Made by a program: the position numbers and the translations under genes. A stretch of 64,000 nucleotides of DNA from Beroe forskalii (Eukaryota; Ctenophora; Nuda; Beroida; Beroidae), in NCBI GenBank assembly GCA_011033025.1, contig WFMF01000318.1, positions 1 to 64,000 of the forward strand, in the 5' to 3' direction. The notes under the pieces are model-generated. The model was not told where the DNA came from. It saw only the letters and a list, made by a program, of their open reading frames with translations, and made no database searches. Position 1 is the stretch's first letter. Each line of letters opens with the position of its first letter. Shown here piece after piece: positions 1 through 11,800 of this stretch.

Positions 1-59
1 GCATAACTCAGGCTAGGAACAAGATTTTTCATTCCGTAAAGTTTTCTGGTAGCTATGAT

Positions 60-440
60 GCCTCTATCACTAGCCAAAAACTCCATTTTACACCATCCCC
101 TGCCCCTTTACTGAGTTGACTTGCTTAGGAAGCAAGTTCCAGAGACGGGCCGATTTAAAACCCCAAATGAATGTCGTAAGCAGTGGATACCGAGCGCTGT
201 GCCTTGTAGTTGAATGGAAGAATTTCGCTCGACCCCAAGACGTTCATTGTTGTAGAATTCCAAACTTGTGCTGTTCGGAGCCTTCACCTGCAGAATCTTC
301 CATGTATGAATTATGGTGTACCGTTCTCTTCTGTTAGAGAGACATCAGCTTCAGCTTTTTCAGACGGTCCCAGTAGTCCATATCCTGCTGAGCATATGGA
401 ATGTGTCTGGGCCCATGATAGCAGGGATCAGGTACGGCGA
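60..440 (-). pseudogene. LINE reverse transcriptase C-terminal fragment
   Basis: Read on the minus strand, broken frames give pieces typical of the end of non-LTR retrotransposon ORF2: YWDRLKKLKLMSL, then after a stop or frameshift ERYTIIHTWKIL, and near the 3' end SARLWNLLPKQVNSVKG. The pattern of a tryptophan-rich RERY..I..WKIL motif followed by RLWN.LP is a known feature of the C-terminus of CR1/L2-like elements. No intact frame remains, so this is a dead, 5'-truncated copy. The clade is inferred, not determined. Confidence 0.7.
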
Positions 441-1855
441 ACCCCGAGGTAGCAGTGAGTTTGATAGTTGGTAGATTATCATGTTTTTAGCTTGATGCAC
501 GGATTCAACTCAAGTTTGACCCTGGTGTAAGTCTCTTACAGTAAAGATCCCATACGATCTTTACAATAAGAGATCCCGCGTTGTGCAGCTTGTAATAAGG
601 TTGACAGAGTCAGCTAGCGTTGAGACCAAGGCAAAGGCAAGCCTAGGTATGGACAATCCTTCGCTATGTTTTCCATTCTGCAGTAACGCCCAGAAACGTG
701 TGAGACCCGAATGATTTGAGTGTGTATATGAGCTTGGATTTTAGCCTGACGCAGTGGTTAAGCCCAAATTTGATGGAGCCTGGTATGGTGGATCACATTT
801 TTCAAGGTTATCTCAAGCTAAATAGTCTAGCCTAAGAAAACAGGGGGTCTGTATATCTTGTATCTAGGGAAGCCCGTCACTTGATTTTATCCCATATTTG
901 AGAGGGGCCTAAGAATGACTAATTTCCAATTGCATAGGTATGTGTCCGGCTCGTAATTGCCAACCACAACTGCTTGAATCCTGGCAACGTATTTGTTACA
1001 CCTGTACTTCGTCTCCGTTATCAAATTTTCAAGCTTATTTTTTCTGGCCATTATTCAATCAGAATTTTTACTAAAATTCATTTTTTTCAGATTTTAAGAG
1101 TGTCCCGTTTGCCCCAGAGATTCTTGGAGAGTAGCGGCCACTTTGTCATGAAGTTATCAGACTGTTCGACACTGCTGTATAACTGATCATTCTTTGTTTG
1201 AATATGCCCCATATGGAAGTCACATGCTTTATTCAATGTCAAAAAACTGTCATTTTTACATTATAAGATTATAGTTTTAACGTGAGCTTTCTATGTACAC
1301 TATCGAAGAGTGTTATAATGTAATAATTCATAATTTCGTTTTCTGAAATTCAATTTATTCAGTCTATCAACATCAATGCATAATGGAAGGAAAGTACTTC
1401 GGCTGGTAGTTAAAATTTTTTGTACATTTGGCAGTGTGCAGTGGAGAGGATGAAAGAAGTGATTTTTCTCGGTAATAATTATGACGTTGATCACAATTTC
1501 ATTAACTCACTACGCACAGGCTTTAATGGACTGAAATTAGCTGAGCATCCAATTTTCTACCTCGGACCCGTTCCTGCTAAATTTACCTTCCATACGTAGC
1601 TTACGTCAATGAGTGTGCTTGTAGGCTTGTGAAATCTACTTCTGAAAGCTTTATTTCAATTGATACCAATACTGCAATAGAATCGTCGAAATTTTGTCAT
1701 ATTTTGCCTGTAACAGAAGGGCATTCTTCTTTAGAAATGCTAACACCGGCCAAATTTTTCAATTTTTACTGTGGAAAGCATGAAGTTTAAGCATCTCAAA
1801 TGCGCGCCATAGCGCGCATTTAATACATTTCATTTTCAATACACAATACATTGCA
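441..1855. other. Intergenic, no gene seen
   Basis: No open frame here looks coding and no splice-consistent exon was found. The first part (about 441-700) may be further decayed retrotransposon. The rest is AT-rich single-copy-looking sequence. Confidence 0.5.
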
Positions 1856-1865
1856 TTTACATTGA

Positions 1866-2208
1866 ATTATGCTTGTTTTGATACGAAATGCTTGTTGGAA
1901 TCTTTTTTTCATTCCAAAACTCAATGAAGGTCAAAAGGAGACGCATACTGGGTATTTGTTTGATGTACTTCGCTAACTCATCATGGCAGAACCGATTTTG
2001 TAACGATACATCGCTGATTTTCAATCCACAACGTATATTTTGTGCTTGTTTTGATACGAAATGCTTGTTGGAACCTCTTTTCATTCCAGAACTCGATAAA
2101 GGTCAAAAGGAAACGCATACTGTGTATTTGTTTGATGTACTTCGTTAACTAATTTTGGCAGGGCCGATTTTGTAACGATACATCGCTGATTTTCATTCCA
2201 CAACGTAT
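1866..2208. repeat. Two-copy tandem duplication, about 175 bp unit
   Basis: The segment starting with TGCTTGTTTTGATACGAAAT at about 1870 returns at about 2043 and runs through the same series (CATTCCA, GGTCAAAAGGA, GATGTACTTCG, GATTTTGTAACGATACATCG). The copies differ at scattered bases and small indels, so the duplication is not recent. Confidence 0.85.
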
Positions 2209-2660
2209 GATAAAGCTTGGTCGATAATTTTCACGTTTTCTCGGACCAAAGCGTTGTCAGTTGTGATGCTTGGACAGTGAAACTGCTACTTTTCTGGAGA
2301 GAATGCACTGCTTCGTAAATTTTTCACAAACATGTGAGTGGCAATGGGATTTGGAGTTGTCACTGCTTTCAGCTTCGAGTAAACTCTGTCATGCCAAAAT
2401 GTACATCGTACTATGTGTGCAAATGCAATATACATTGAGTTCACTCTGGCCAACCTCAAATTCTAACCACAAAACGGTTCGTACAGCACTGCACAGTGCG
2501 TATATCGCAGCCACAGTGCAGCTGATACGTACTGTACTGTGGTTGCTAGGCAATGTCACGTGACGCGTCACGTGACTATCCAGTGCCGAGTTCCGCGCGC
2601 GGCTCCCTTGGTATTTTTGTTTGACTCTCACTTTATAAGTATACCTCGCTTCCTAAGCCG

Positions 2661-2662
<2 letters not shown>

Positions 2663-2694
<32 letters not shown>
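2663..2694. repeat. (TG)n microsatellite
   Basis: Uninterrupted TG dinucleotide run of about 16 units, just before a hairpin element. Confidence 0.97.
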
Positions 2695-2695
<1 letters not shown>

Positions 2696-2700
2696 ACAGG

Positions 2701-2790
2701 GGTATACCTTCCCCTAACCAGGGTTTAGCGCTTGCCGCGCCGCGCACTCCGTGCGCGTAACCAGGGCTCTGGTTAGGGCAAGGGTATACC
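2701..2790. repeat. Short inverted-repeat (hairpin) element with GCGC loop
   Basis: Arms GGTATACC...CCCTAACCAG at 2701-2721 and the reverse complement at 2769-2790 enclose a short loop with GCCGCGCCGCGC. A related arrangement (TCTAACCAA arm, GCGCGCGC loop, TTGGTTAGG arm) occurs at 5927-5988, and a decayed one near 59765. Probably a tiny MITE-like family. Confidence 0.6.
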
Positions 2791-3126
2791 TTATTATTAT
2801 TATTGGCCCTTATTTAAATTTTAACAATAATTGGCCGGTTAAAGTGGGGCCGATAAAATTAAAGGCCAGTTAATTAAGGTCAGATGAAACTTTATTACTT
2901 GGCTTATGTACTGTAATTAAAATCATTTGAACGTCATTATAGAACACAAATAATGACGTAAATAATGATATCAGACCAGGATATGGGTTTTTGATGCAAT
3001 ATACGTTCTTTTTCGTGGCTTTTTTTGAGCAAAAATTCCTTTGTTAATTGTTTGGCAACCGCTTGAAAAAATTTTTGTCCTAGGGGCCGGTTAAAAAAGC
3101 CGGCTAAATAAAGGCCAATAAGGTAA
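2787..3126. mobile_element. Small TIR element (MITE-like)
   Basis: The left end TACCTTATT..GGCCCTTATTTA and the inverted right end (read from the other strand TACCTTATTGGCCTTTATTTA) bracket about 340 bp containing GGCCGGTTAAAGTGG. Part of the interior recurs at 53813-53900, so this is an interspersed family. No target-site duplication was identified. Confidence 0.5.
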
Positions 3127-3730
3127 TACGTCATTGTCATAGATAATGAAGGCTCCCGTTTACATGGGAGACTAGCCGAAAATCTAGCCCATTTAGAAAA
3201 TTAAAATCAAGAATGGCCAATGGAAAGTTATAATTTGCATATATTCATATTGAATGAATAATTGTAAATTGTAAAAATGACAACGTAGTATTAATAATAA
3301 TATGGGGTCTGCTTTAAAACTTAAAAGTTTAAGCATATTAAAAGTTCAAGCATCTTATCTATTTTATAATTATATTGAAGGCTTTAAAGAAAAACTGGAA
3401 GTGGAATTGTAGACTGAACTGATCACAATGATTATGATAATCAAATCATATTATCTTGATCGACACATCCTTCAAATTTTAATTCAAATAAAATGTTTAT
3501 AAAATTAAAATTATTAATAATAATTGATAAAATTTTACATTTTAATCCTATTTTCTAAAATTACGAACAAGATTCATGAAAATAAAATGGAAATCTTCTA
3601 GCTGTTTAACAATAACTGGGAGCTTCAATAAGAAAGAAAGTCCTCAGTAAGAAAGAAAATCTTCTGACTGTTTAAGTGTTTTACTATGGGAGCCAAACAA
3701 GCTTCAATATGAATAACAATAACATAAGAA
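3127..3730. other. AT-rich intergenic, nothing recognised
   Basis: No coding frame, repeat array or RNA-like fold stands out. Two short copies of AAGAAAGAAA with TCTTCTAGCTG/TCTTCTGACTG lie near 3590-3680. Confidence 0.5.
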
Positions 3731-5283
3731 AGGTGGCTCAAACCCGCCACCAGAAAAAAATGAAAAAATTTTTCAAATTAAAAAATAATTTAAAAAAATA
3801 ATTTAAAAAAATAATTTTTTTAATTTTTAATTTTGTTTCAAAAAATTTTTTAAATTTTTTTAAAAAAATTTTGAAAAAAATTTTGAAAAAAATTTTAAAA
3901 TTAAAAATCATGGCTCAAACCCGCCACGAAAACTAAAACTGAAAATGAAAATCGTTTTTTATTCAAATCACGTACGAACTTTTTGTGCGCCGCGCAAAAA
4001 TTTTTAAAATTAATTTGAAAAACGAAATCGCTTCATCTTGAAACATCATGAAAAACGCGTTTGGCGTTCGCGCGTTACGTTAAGTTCATAATGTTGTTAG
4101 CAAAATGTTATGAGCAGCAGCCAAATTCAAGTCCAAACGGCAAAGCTCTCGACCAGTCCATCAACCTTTCCTAGCCGATGTTACCCCTTTTATTCCCACT
4201 GGGCCAGAGCTGGGCTATCTGTAATCTTTCAGTGTCATTCTTCTCAATGGGCGGGGCTGTTGCAGTCACCTTATTTCTCAATATGCATCACAGGACAGAG
4301 CCGCCTGTTGTTACCCAGGCCACAACAGAGACGCCTGCCATTCTCCTCAATTATGTAGAATTGAGTAGAATGGCAGGCAATCAGCAGGCGGCCCAGCCCA
4401 TTGACTCATTGAATAGAATGACAGGGGATCCATCCTCTGAGAATGATGTCATGCTACAACAGCCATTGAAGGAACTACAGGCAGCTCCACCCATTTGGAG
4501 GAATGTGATGAAGCCCCGCCCATTGAGAAGAATAAGAGGACAATCAAACTGGTAAGGAGTTTAGTACCTTCAATGGAAAGTATAGGGCCATCAGTCATTC
4601 TTATCAATGGGCGGGGATGCCTGTAATCCTTCTCAATGGGTGGGCTGCCTGTCATTGATTTACTAAAAATGCTAAGCAGGCGGATTCGTCTCTTATTCTT
4701 CTCAATGGGCGGGGCCGCTTCACATTCCTTCAAATGGGTGGGGCCGCCTGTTATTCCCCTCAATAATGGGTAGATCCCTCGTTATTCTATTCAATGGGCT
4801 GGGGTGCCTGCTGATTGCCTGTCATTCTACAAGTACATAATTGAGTAGAAAGGCTGATGGACTGGTCGAGAACTTTACGGTTGGGACGTGAATTTGGCTG
4901 CTGCTCATATCATTTTGCTTTCTTATACATTATGAACTTAACGTAACGCGCGAACGCCAAACGCGTTTTTCATGATGTTTCATGATGAAGCGATTTCGTT
5001 TTTCAAATTAATTTTAAAATCTTTTGCGCGGCGCACAAAAAGTTCGTACGTGATTTGAATAAAAACGATTTTCATTTTCAGTTTTAGTTTTCGTGGCGGG
5101 TTTAAGCCATGATTTTTAATTTTAAATTTTTTTTCAAATTTTTTTTCAAATTTTTTTAAAAAAAAATTTAAAAAAAAATTTAAAACAAAATTTAAAATCT
5201 AAAAAAAAATTAATTTTTTTAAAATTATTTTTTAATTTGAAAAAATTTTTCATTTTTTTCTGGTGGCGGGTTTGAGCCACCAT
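3731..5283. mobile_element. Long-TIR DNA transposon, non-autonomous (Mutator-like?)
   Basis: Inverted arms of about 440 bp (3731-4171 and 4849-5283) begin with GGTGGCTCAAACCCGCCAC on each strand and remain alignable into ACGCGTTTGGCGTTCGCGCG and CTCGACCAGTCCATCA. The element is flanked on both sides by ACATAAGAA (722-730 of the 3 kb block, i.e. 3722-3730, and 5284-5292). A 9-11 bp target duplication with very long TIRs is what Mutator-like elements show. The core (4172-4848) carries several inverted and direct copies of TCTCAATGGGCGGGGC and no transposase frame. Confidence 0.8.
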
Positions 5284-5755
5284 ACATAAGAAAGTGTCTG
5301 TCACTCCAACCAAAATTGCAGGGTCCCTACAAAATCATCGCAGCATTTCACATCTTTCATTGCGTTCCCATGAGAGTTGAACTTGAAGATGAAATGACCT
5401 TTGTAAAATCATTGAGAATTTTGCTAAAAGTAGACGTTCCACAGGGTTTTGAAAGTGAGTCCCTCCTATAAGCATAAATTAAAATATGATAGAAAAAGTA
5501 TAAATAGAAAGCGCAATCATCCCTTGAAAGTGTCCCGAGGTGACTGTGAGTATTGATATTGCTAAGTGGGATTGAAACCTACAGCACAGTTTGAATCAAA
5601 TTCTTGTAGTTGTACGAGTTCTAATTTGTATTGCTTTTATTTCCAAATAACCGCGGACACAGAGATAAATTTTCACTTTCAAAACGGCTCAGTTCATAAT
5701 TCTGAAATAGCAGCAAAGTTTGCATCCCCTGTGTTCTATCCCTAAGTCTGAGGAA
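5284..5755 (-). other. Downstream region of the VWD gene (3' UTR expected)
   Basis: Non-coding sequence after the minus-strand stop codon at 5756-5758. It holds a candidate polyadenylation signal at 5636-5641. Nothing else was recognised. Confidence 0.5.
5636..5641 (-). promoter_or_regulatory. Candidate polyadenylation signal AATAAA
   Basis: AATAAA on the minus strand about 115 nt past the stop codon of the large VWD gene. The spacing suits a short 3' UTR, but the base composition makes chance hits common. Confidence 0.45.
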
Positions 5756-5865
5756 TTAAGGAGCGTCCAAGATATCTCTCTCGCCCTCCCCAGCTTCGAA
5801 GTCAAACTCCAGTTCGTCCCAAGGACATCCCTCTTCCTTCGTTATCTCTTTGATCTCGTCAATAG
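5756..5865 (-). CDS. Terminal exon, acidic tail
   Basis: Acceptor TTCTTGCAG, then 36 codons in phase 2 and a TAA. The residues are strongly acidic (EIKEITKEEGCPWDELEFDF, then EAGEGERDILDAP). One cysteine remains. It joins the C8 exon across a split proline codon. Confidence 0.85.
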
Positions 5866-8800
5866 CTGCAAGAAAACCGGTTAACCGCTATGGAATGGAA
5901 TTCGAAATTGGATTTATCATTTCTCGTTGCTCTAACCAATTCCATAGTTTTAGTTTTACGCGCGCGCGCCGCGCCTTGGTTAGGGGAACATTTCTCGCAG
6001 AAATCATATTTTAAAGATTCCTTGATATAAAAAGTGCATGAAAGTATGAAGTTGAACAGGAAACCAGTGCATTTATTGTATCTAATAACTCTACTAAAAT
6101 GTAAATAGTTGAAACAACACCAAGGAAACTACAACGAATTAATGAGAATAAACTCACGGCAAAGGTCGAGACTCCTCCATGAGCTGATGGGGCGGCCTTG
6201 TAGCTCACAGGCTGTAGCGTAAGCAGACAGGGAGTTACAGAGGGGCAGGTTCTGATCTCTCCTCCACTCTGATCTGAGAGGGGGGGAATGGGAAATGATT
6301 TGAGAAGCATAAAGCAATAGTTTCTAGGTCATTAATTGGCCTACCGCCTGAAACTCATACAATTTTGAATGTATTTCTCCCCCCTCACCCTTATCAGTGT
6401 TAGGCCAAATGTCCGGTTCGGCCAAATGACAGAATACCGATTCCAAAGCAATAAGATGCTTACAGTAGTCCACTCCTTTTAAATTTATCAAAGCAACCTT
6501 TTCTACCCACAATAGGCAGTTTTTTCTATTTAATTCCCAAAAGGCAGTATTTAAATTTATTGTTAATTCCCGTGCAAGGTTGGCGTATAATTCGCACGCA
6601 GGTTGGTATTAATCCCCTCTCCTCACCCGCAGACATCGCGCTTGCAGTTCTCGTAGTAAGTGCTGGCAGCTACAGTGTCGTGGCAGGTAGTGAAGGGTAC
6701 GTTGTAGAGGTGCCGGCTGCAGGTCACCTCCGCCTCCCTCGCCCGCTCAGGATGGGCATCACACGGGTCTACCGGGTCCAGGGGAACGTTAGGGCAACCC
6801 ACCCACCAGTTAGGTAGCGACCTGGGGAGAGGGGAACGTTAGGGCAACCCACCCACCAGTTAGGCAGGGACCTGGGGAGAGGGGAACGTTAGGACAGCCC
6901 ACCCACCAGTTAGGTAGCGACCTGGGGAGAGGGGAACGTTAGGGCAACGTGTCTTAGGCAGGGACCTGGGGAGGGAACGTTAGGGCAGCCAACCCACCAG
7001 TTAGGTAGCGACCTGGGGAGAGGGAACGTTAGGGCAACCCACCCACCAGTTAGGCAGGGACCTGGGGAGAGGGGAACGTTAGGGCAGCCAACCCACCAGT
7101 TAGGTAGCGACCTGGGGAGAGGGGAACGTTAGGGCAACCCACCCACCAGTTAGGCAGGGACCTGGGGAGAGGGGAACGTTAGGGCAGCCAACCCACCAGT
7201 TAGGTAGCGACCTGGGGAGAGGGGAACGTTAGGGCAGCCAACCCACCAGTTAGGTAGCGACCTGGGGAGAGGGGTGATGTTAGGGCAACCCACCCACCAG
7301 TTAGGTAGCGACCTGGGGAGAGGGGAACGTTAGGGCAACCCACCCACCAGTTAGGTAGGGACCTGGGGAGAGGGGTGATGTTAGGGCAACCCACCCACCA
7401 GTTAGGTAGCGACCTGGGGAGAGGGGTGATGTTAGGGCAACCCACCCACCAGTTAGGTAGCGACCTGGGGAGAGGGGAACGTTAGGGCAACCCACCAACC
7501 CACCCACCAGTTAGGTAGCGACCTGGGGAGAGGGGAACGTTAGGGCAACCCACCCACCAGTTAGGTAGCGACCTGGGGAGAGGGGAACGTTAGGGCAACC
7601 CACCCACCAGTTAGGTAGCGACCTGGGGAGAGGGGTGATATCTTAAAATAGATTTGAATAAGGATGAGAAATGTGAAAATCGAAATTCTTTATTCATCAC
7701 AATAGCAGAAAAGCGAGAATCCACAGTATCACATTAAAACTGAGCGATTTGAAGCCATTTCAAGGAACCATTTTAACTCATGAAAATGACGTCACCCTCC
7801 AATAACTCACCAGGAGTTACCGAACTCATTGGCATTGTCAGTGTAGTCTGTGGGACCGCTTCTCATGTAGAAATCATCATCAGGGTTCTTATTGTACGTG
7901 CCACACAGCCCACAGGTCCTGTCAACCGGGAAGTCTCGGGGTAGCTGGATGTTCACCATCTGGAGACCGTCCCACTGGACCACGATCTGAGGGGGAGTGG
8001 GGGGTGAGGGGGAGTGGGGTGGGGGAGTAGGTTAGGGGAGTTGGGTGAGGGGGAGGGGTGAGGGAAGTGAGGAGTGACGGGAGGGGGAGTGGTGAGGGTG
8101 AGTGAGGTGAGGGAAGTTGGGGATGAAAATAAGGAAAAACCACCCCTCTTACCTTATTAGGCAGTGTAACATACACATGTTCCGTGGTCCTTCTGATGAT
8201 CAGATTACCATGTCTTGCAGACATGCCCTCACTAATCCGCAACTTCGCACCCCCAATGTTCACCACCCAGCCCCTCTGCAACTCCACCCCGGTATGGTTA
8301 CCACCTCCCAGCAACACGTAGATAGTGACAGAGTCCAGGGCTGTCAGACTGGGCCCTAGGACACCGTTACCACCGCACTCCTTGAACAGGCCGTAGATCC
8401 AGAAGGCACTGAGGGAGGAAGTGGGTAGAGAGGGTACAGGGTGATGTGCAGAGATACGTTTTAGTAGATTATTGAAAGAATTTGTAATTGGCTTTCTGGA
8501 AATTATAACAACCCATGACAACGAGAGCAACCTGGTAACTATAGCAACCAATATAGCAACCTGGTGCCATTGTAACTGTAGCAACTATAGTAACCTGGTG
8601 GTAACTGTAGCAACTCAGCCCCAACTAAACTATAGAAACATGGTGGTAATTGTAGCAACCTGGTGCCCTGATAACTATAGCAACTAAGTCAATAGCAACC
8701 TGGTAGTGCAGTCGGTAGTGAGGATGTAGGAGCATTTTCCAGGGTAGTTGTAGTGTCGGGAGTCGTATGTCATGATATGAGGATCTCCCCAAAGCATACA

Positions 8801-11800
8801 GGTCGTTTGTGGCACCAGGAACCGGCTTTCCTCTGAGAAATACCAACGTTATTCTAGCGGATATTTTAAATCTACGTTCAATTTCTGTAGAATTTCAAGA
8901 TCCTATATGCATCACTAGGTTGAGAGTACTAAAAACAGCGCATCAAAATCACAAATTACCGTGGATAATGAGCCGAGCATTCACCAACATTCAATTTTAG
9001 TAAAATTCAATGTTATGAGAGAATAACTAAGCTGAGAGAGTATCAAAAAATGTACCGCGCAGATCAAAATCGCGAATCACTTACCGTGTATGATGAGCTA
9101 GGCAATCAACAACATTCAATTTGAGTAAAATTTCATCGTTTTAGAATTATCAAAGTTGAGAATATTTTTAGATAACGAAACCACCCATCGAACCCCAGCT
9201 ATTTCCCGTGAAGAATCACTTACCGTGTATGATGAGCTAATTATTCCCCATAACTAACCGTGTATGATGAGCTAATTTCCCCATAACTAACCGTGTATGA
9301 TGAGCTAATTATTCCCCATAATCCAACCGTATGATGAGCTAATTATTCCCCATAACTAACCGTGTATGATGAGCTAATTTCCCCATAACTAACCGTGTAT
9401 GATGAGCTAATTATTCCCCATAACTAACCGTGTATGATGAGCTAATTATTCCCCATAACTAACCGTGTATGATGAGCTAATTTCCCCATCACTAACCGTG
9501 TATGATGAGCTAATTATTCCCCATAACTAACCGTGTATGATGAGTTAATTTCCATAACTAACCGTGTGTATGATGAGTTAATTTCCATAACTAACATGAT
9601 GAGCTAATTATTCCCCATAACTAACCGTGTATGATGAGTTAATTTCCCCATAACTAACCGTGTATGATGAGCTAATTATTCCCCATAACTAACCGTGTAT
9701 GATGAGCTAATTAGGGATCGTTCACATATTACGTAATCAATTTTTGGGCATTTTTACCCCTTCCCCCCCCCCTCCGTAATCAAACGTTATCATGGCCAAC
9801 CCCCCTCTTTTTGGAAAATATTACGTAATCATGGCCCAACCCCTCCTTCGGTTTTTTTGACGTCACCAAAAACTATATTAACTGACAAAAATAGAACAGT
9901 ATCGTGTGTTTCAATTCAATCATCAACATCATCGACTTGAAGATGACATTCAAAGCTTCATTTAGTTTTTCCTAAGGAACTATACATTCTGAACCATATT
10001 GAGTTAGAGTAGATCATGTTTTAATCATAATTATGAAATTTTGACAATTTTTTCTGCAAATTGTTAATTTTGGTAATAAAAATTCGGATATCCTTTAAAT
10101 TTTCATAAAAAATTTTGAAATTTTCATGAAAATTTGAAATTTTCATGAAAATTTTGAAACTTTTATGAAGATTCTTGAAATTTTCATGATAATTCTTGAA
10201 ATTTTCATGAAAATTCGTGCAATTTTCTCGAAAATTTAGATATTTTGATTACGTAATCGTTGGTCAAATTCCTCCCCCCCCGTAATCAAACGTAATCATT
10301 TGGAAACCCCCTCCCCCCCTCGGCTGATTACGTAATATGTGAACGATCCCTTATTCCCCATAACTAACCGTGTATGATGAGCTAATTATTCCCCATAACT
10401 AACCGTGTATGTAAGCTAATTTCCCCATCACTAACCGTGTATGATGAGCCAAGCAGGTGCGCTGGCCTCCCCCAGCTCGTTCTGCGCAATGCACACGTAC
10501 TTCCCCGCATCTTCCATGGTGACGGCCTCCAGTTCCACGATCACAGTGACTCGTTGTGAGGAGTCGTTCAGGTCGGAGGGGTCGCCTTTGGAGGGCAGCT
10601 CCTGCTCCTCGTCATCTGAGGGGAAGAAGGGGTTTGTTAGGGGGGGGGGGAGGGGTGGGGTGGGGTGGGGACAAGGGGAGGGGGGATAAAGGGGGAGGGG
10701 AAGGGAGGTTCAAGTCGGAGGGGTCGCCTTTGGAGGGCAGCTCCTGCTCCTCGTCATCTGAGGTAGGAAGGGGGTTTGGACTTTGGAGATAGGGGGGTTG
10801 AAGACTTGAAGACAAGGGGGTTGAAGACAAGGAGGGTGATGACAAGGGGGGATAATACAAGGGGGGGATAATACAAGGGGGTGAAGACAGGGTGGATAGA
10901 GACAAGGGGGGTTGGTGACAAGGGGGGCGAAGACAAGGAGGGTGATGACAAGGGGGGATAATACAAGGGGGGGATAATAAGGGGGTGGATAAAGCTAGGG
11001 GATGAAGACAAGGAGGGTGATGACAAGGGGGGGATAATACAAGGGGGTGAAGCTAGGGGTGAAGACAAGGGGGTCCCTTTGGAGGGCAGCTCCTGCTCCT
11101 CGTGATCTGGGAGGGATGGGGGTTGAGAAGATACTGATAGGGGGGGAGGGGTGGGGTCGAAGACAAGGGAGGGGTGAAGACAGGGTGGATAGAGACAAGG
11201 GGGGATAAAGCTAGGGGATGAGAACAAGGGGGGTCCCTTTGAGGGCAGCCTCCTGCCCTCGTGATCTGGGAGGGATGGGGGGTTGAGAAGATACTGATAG
11301 GGGGGGGGGAGGGGTGGGGTCGAAGACAAGGGAGGGGTGAAGACAGGGTGATAGAGACAAGGGGGATACACAAGGGGGGGGATGGGGCGAAGACAAGGGG
11401 TCCTTTGGAGGGGATTTCCTGCTCCTCGTCATCTGGGAGGGATGGGGTTTGAAGATAAATAGATAAGGGGGTTCGGACGAGGGGAATGGGGGTGAAGACA
11501 AGGGGGGTGAAGATAGGGTGTTGAAGATAAAGGGGACTTTGATGACTCAGCAAAGATAAAAATTCCCTGAAAAATAAACATGAATTGGTTAAAACTCCCC
11601 TTATTCTCATTTCCCCCATTGCCACCGCGCCAGGTTGAGTTTTTTGTTTTCACTTTTGGGCAATTAATTATCAGTGCTGAGGAAGTTAAGAAGTTATTAC
11701 CGATTTTGACGATGATGACAGTTGAGGGAGGTTGAGAAGAGGCAGTACATTTGAACTGGACTGTGTCCCCCACCTCAGCAGTAACGTTTACAGGACCCTG

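Noticed and set aside
7200..7507. Repeat protein with GCPN..LSPGRYLTGGW units
   Set aside because: The 50 bp unit is not a multiple of three, and the frame follows acceptor copies in an intron.
10612..11625. Long proline/serine-rich minus-strand open frames
   Set aside because: They translate G-rich satellite in several overlapping frames; the genuine Ig exons are in other frames with splice borders.
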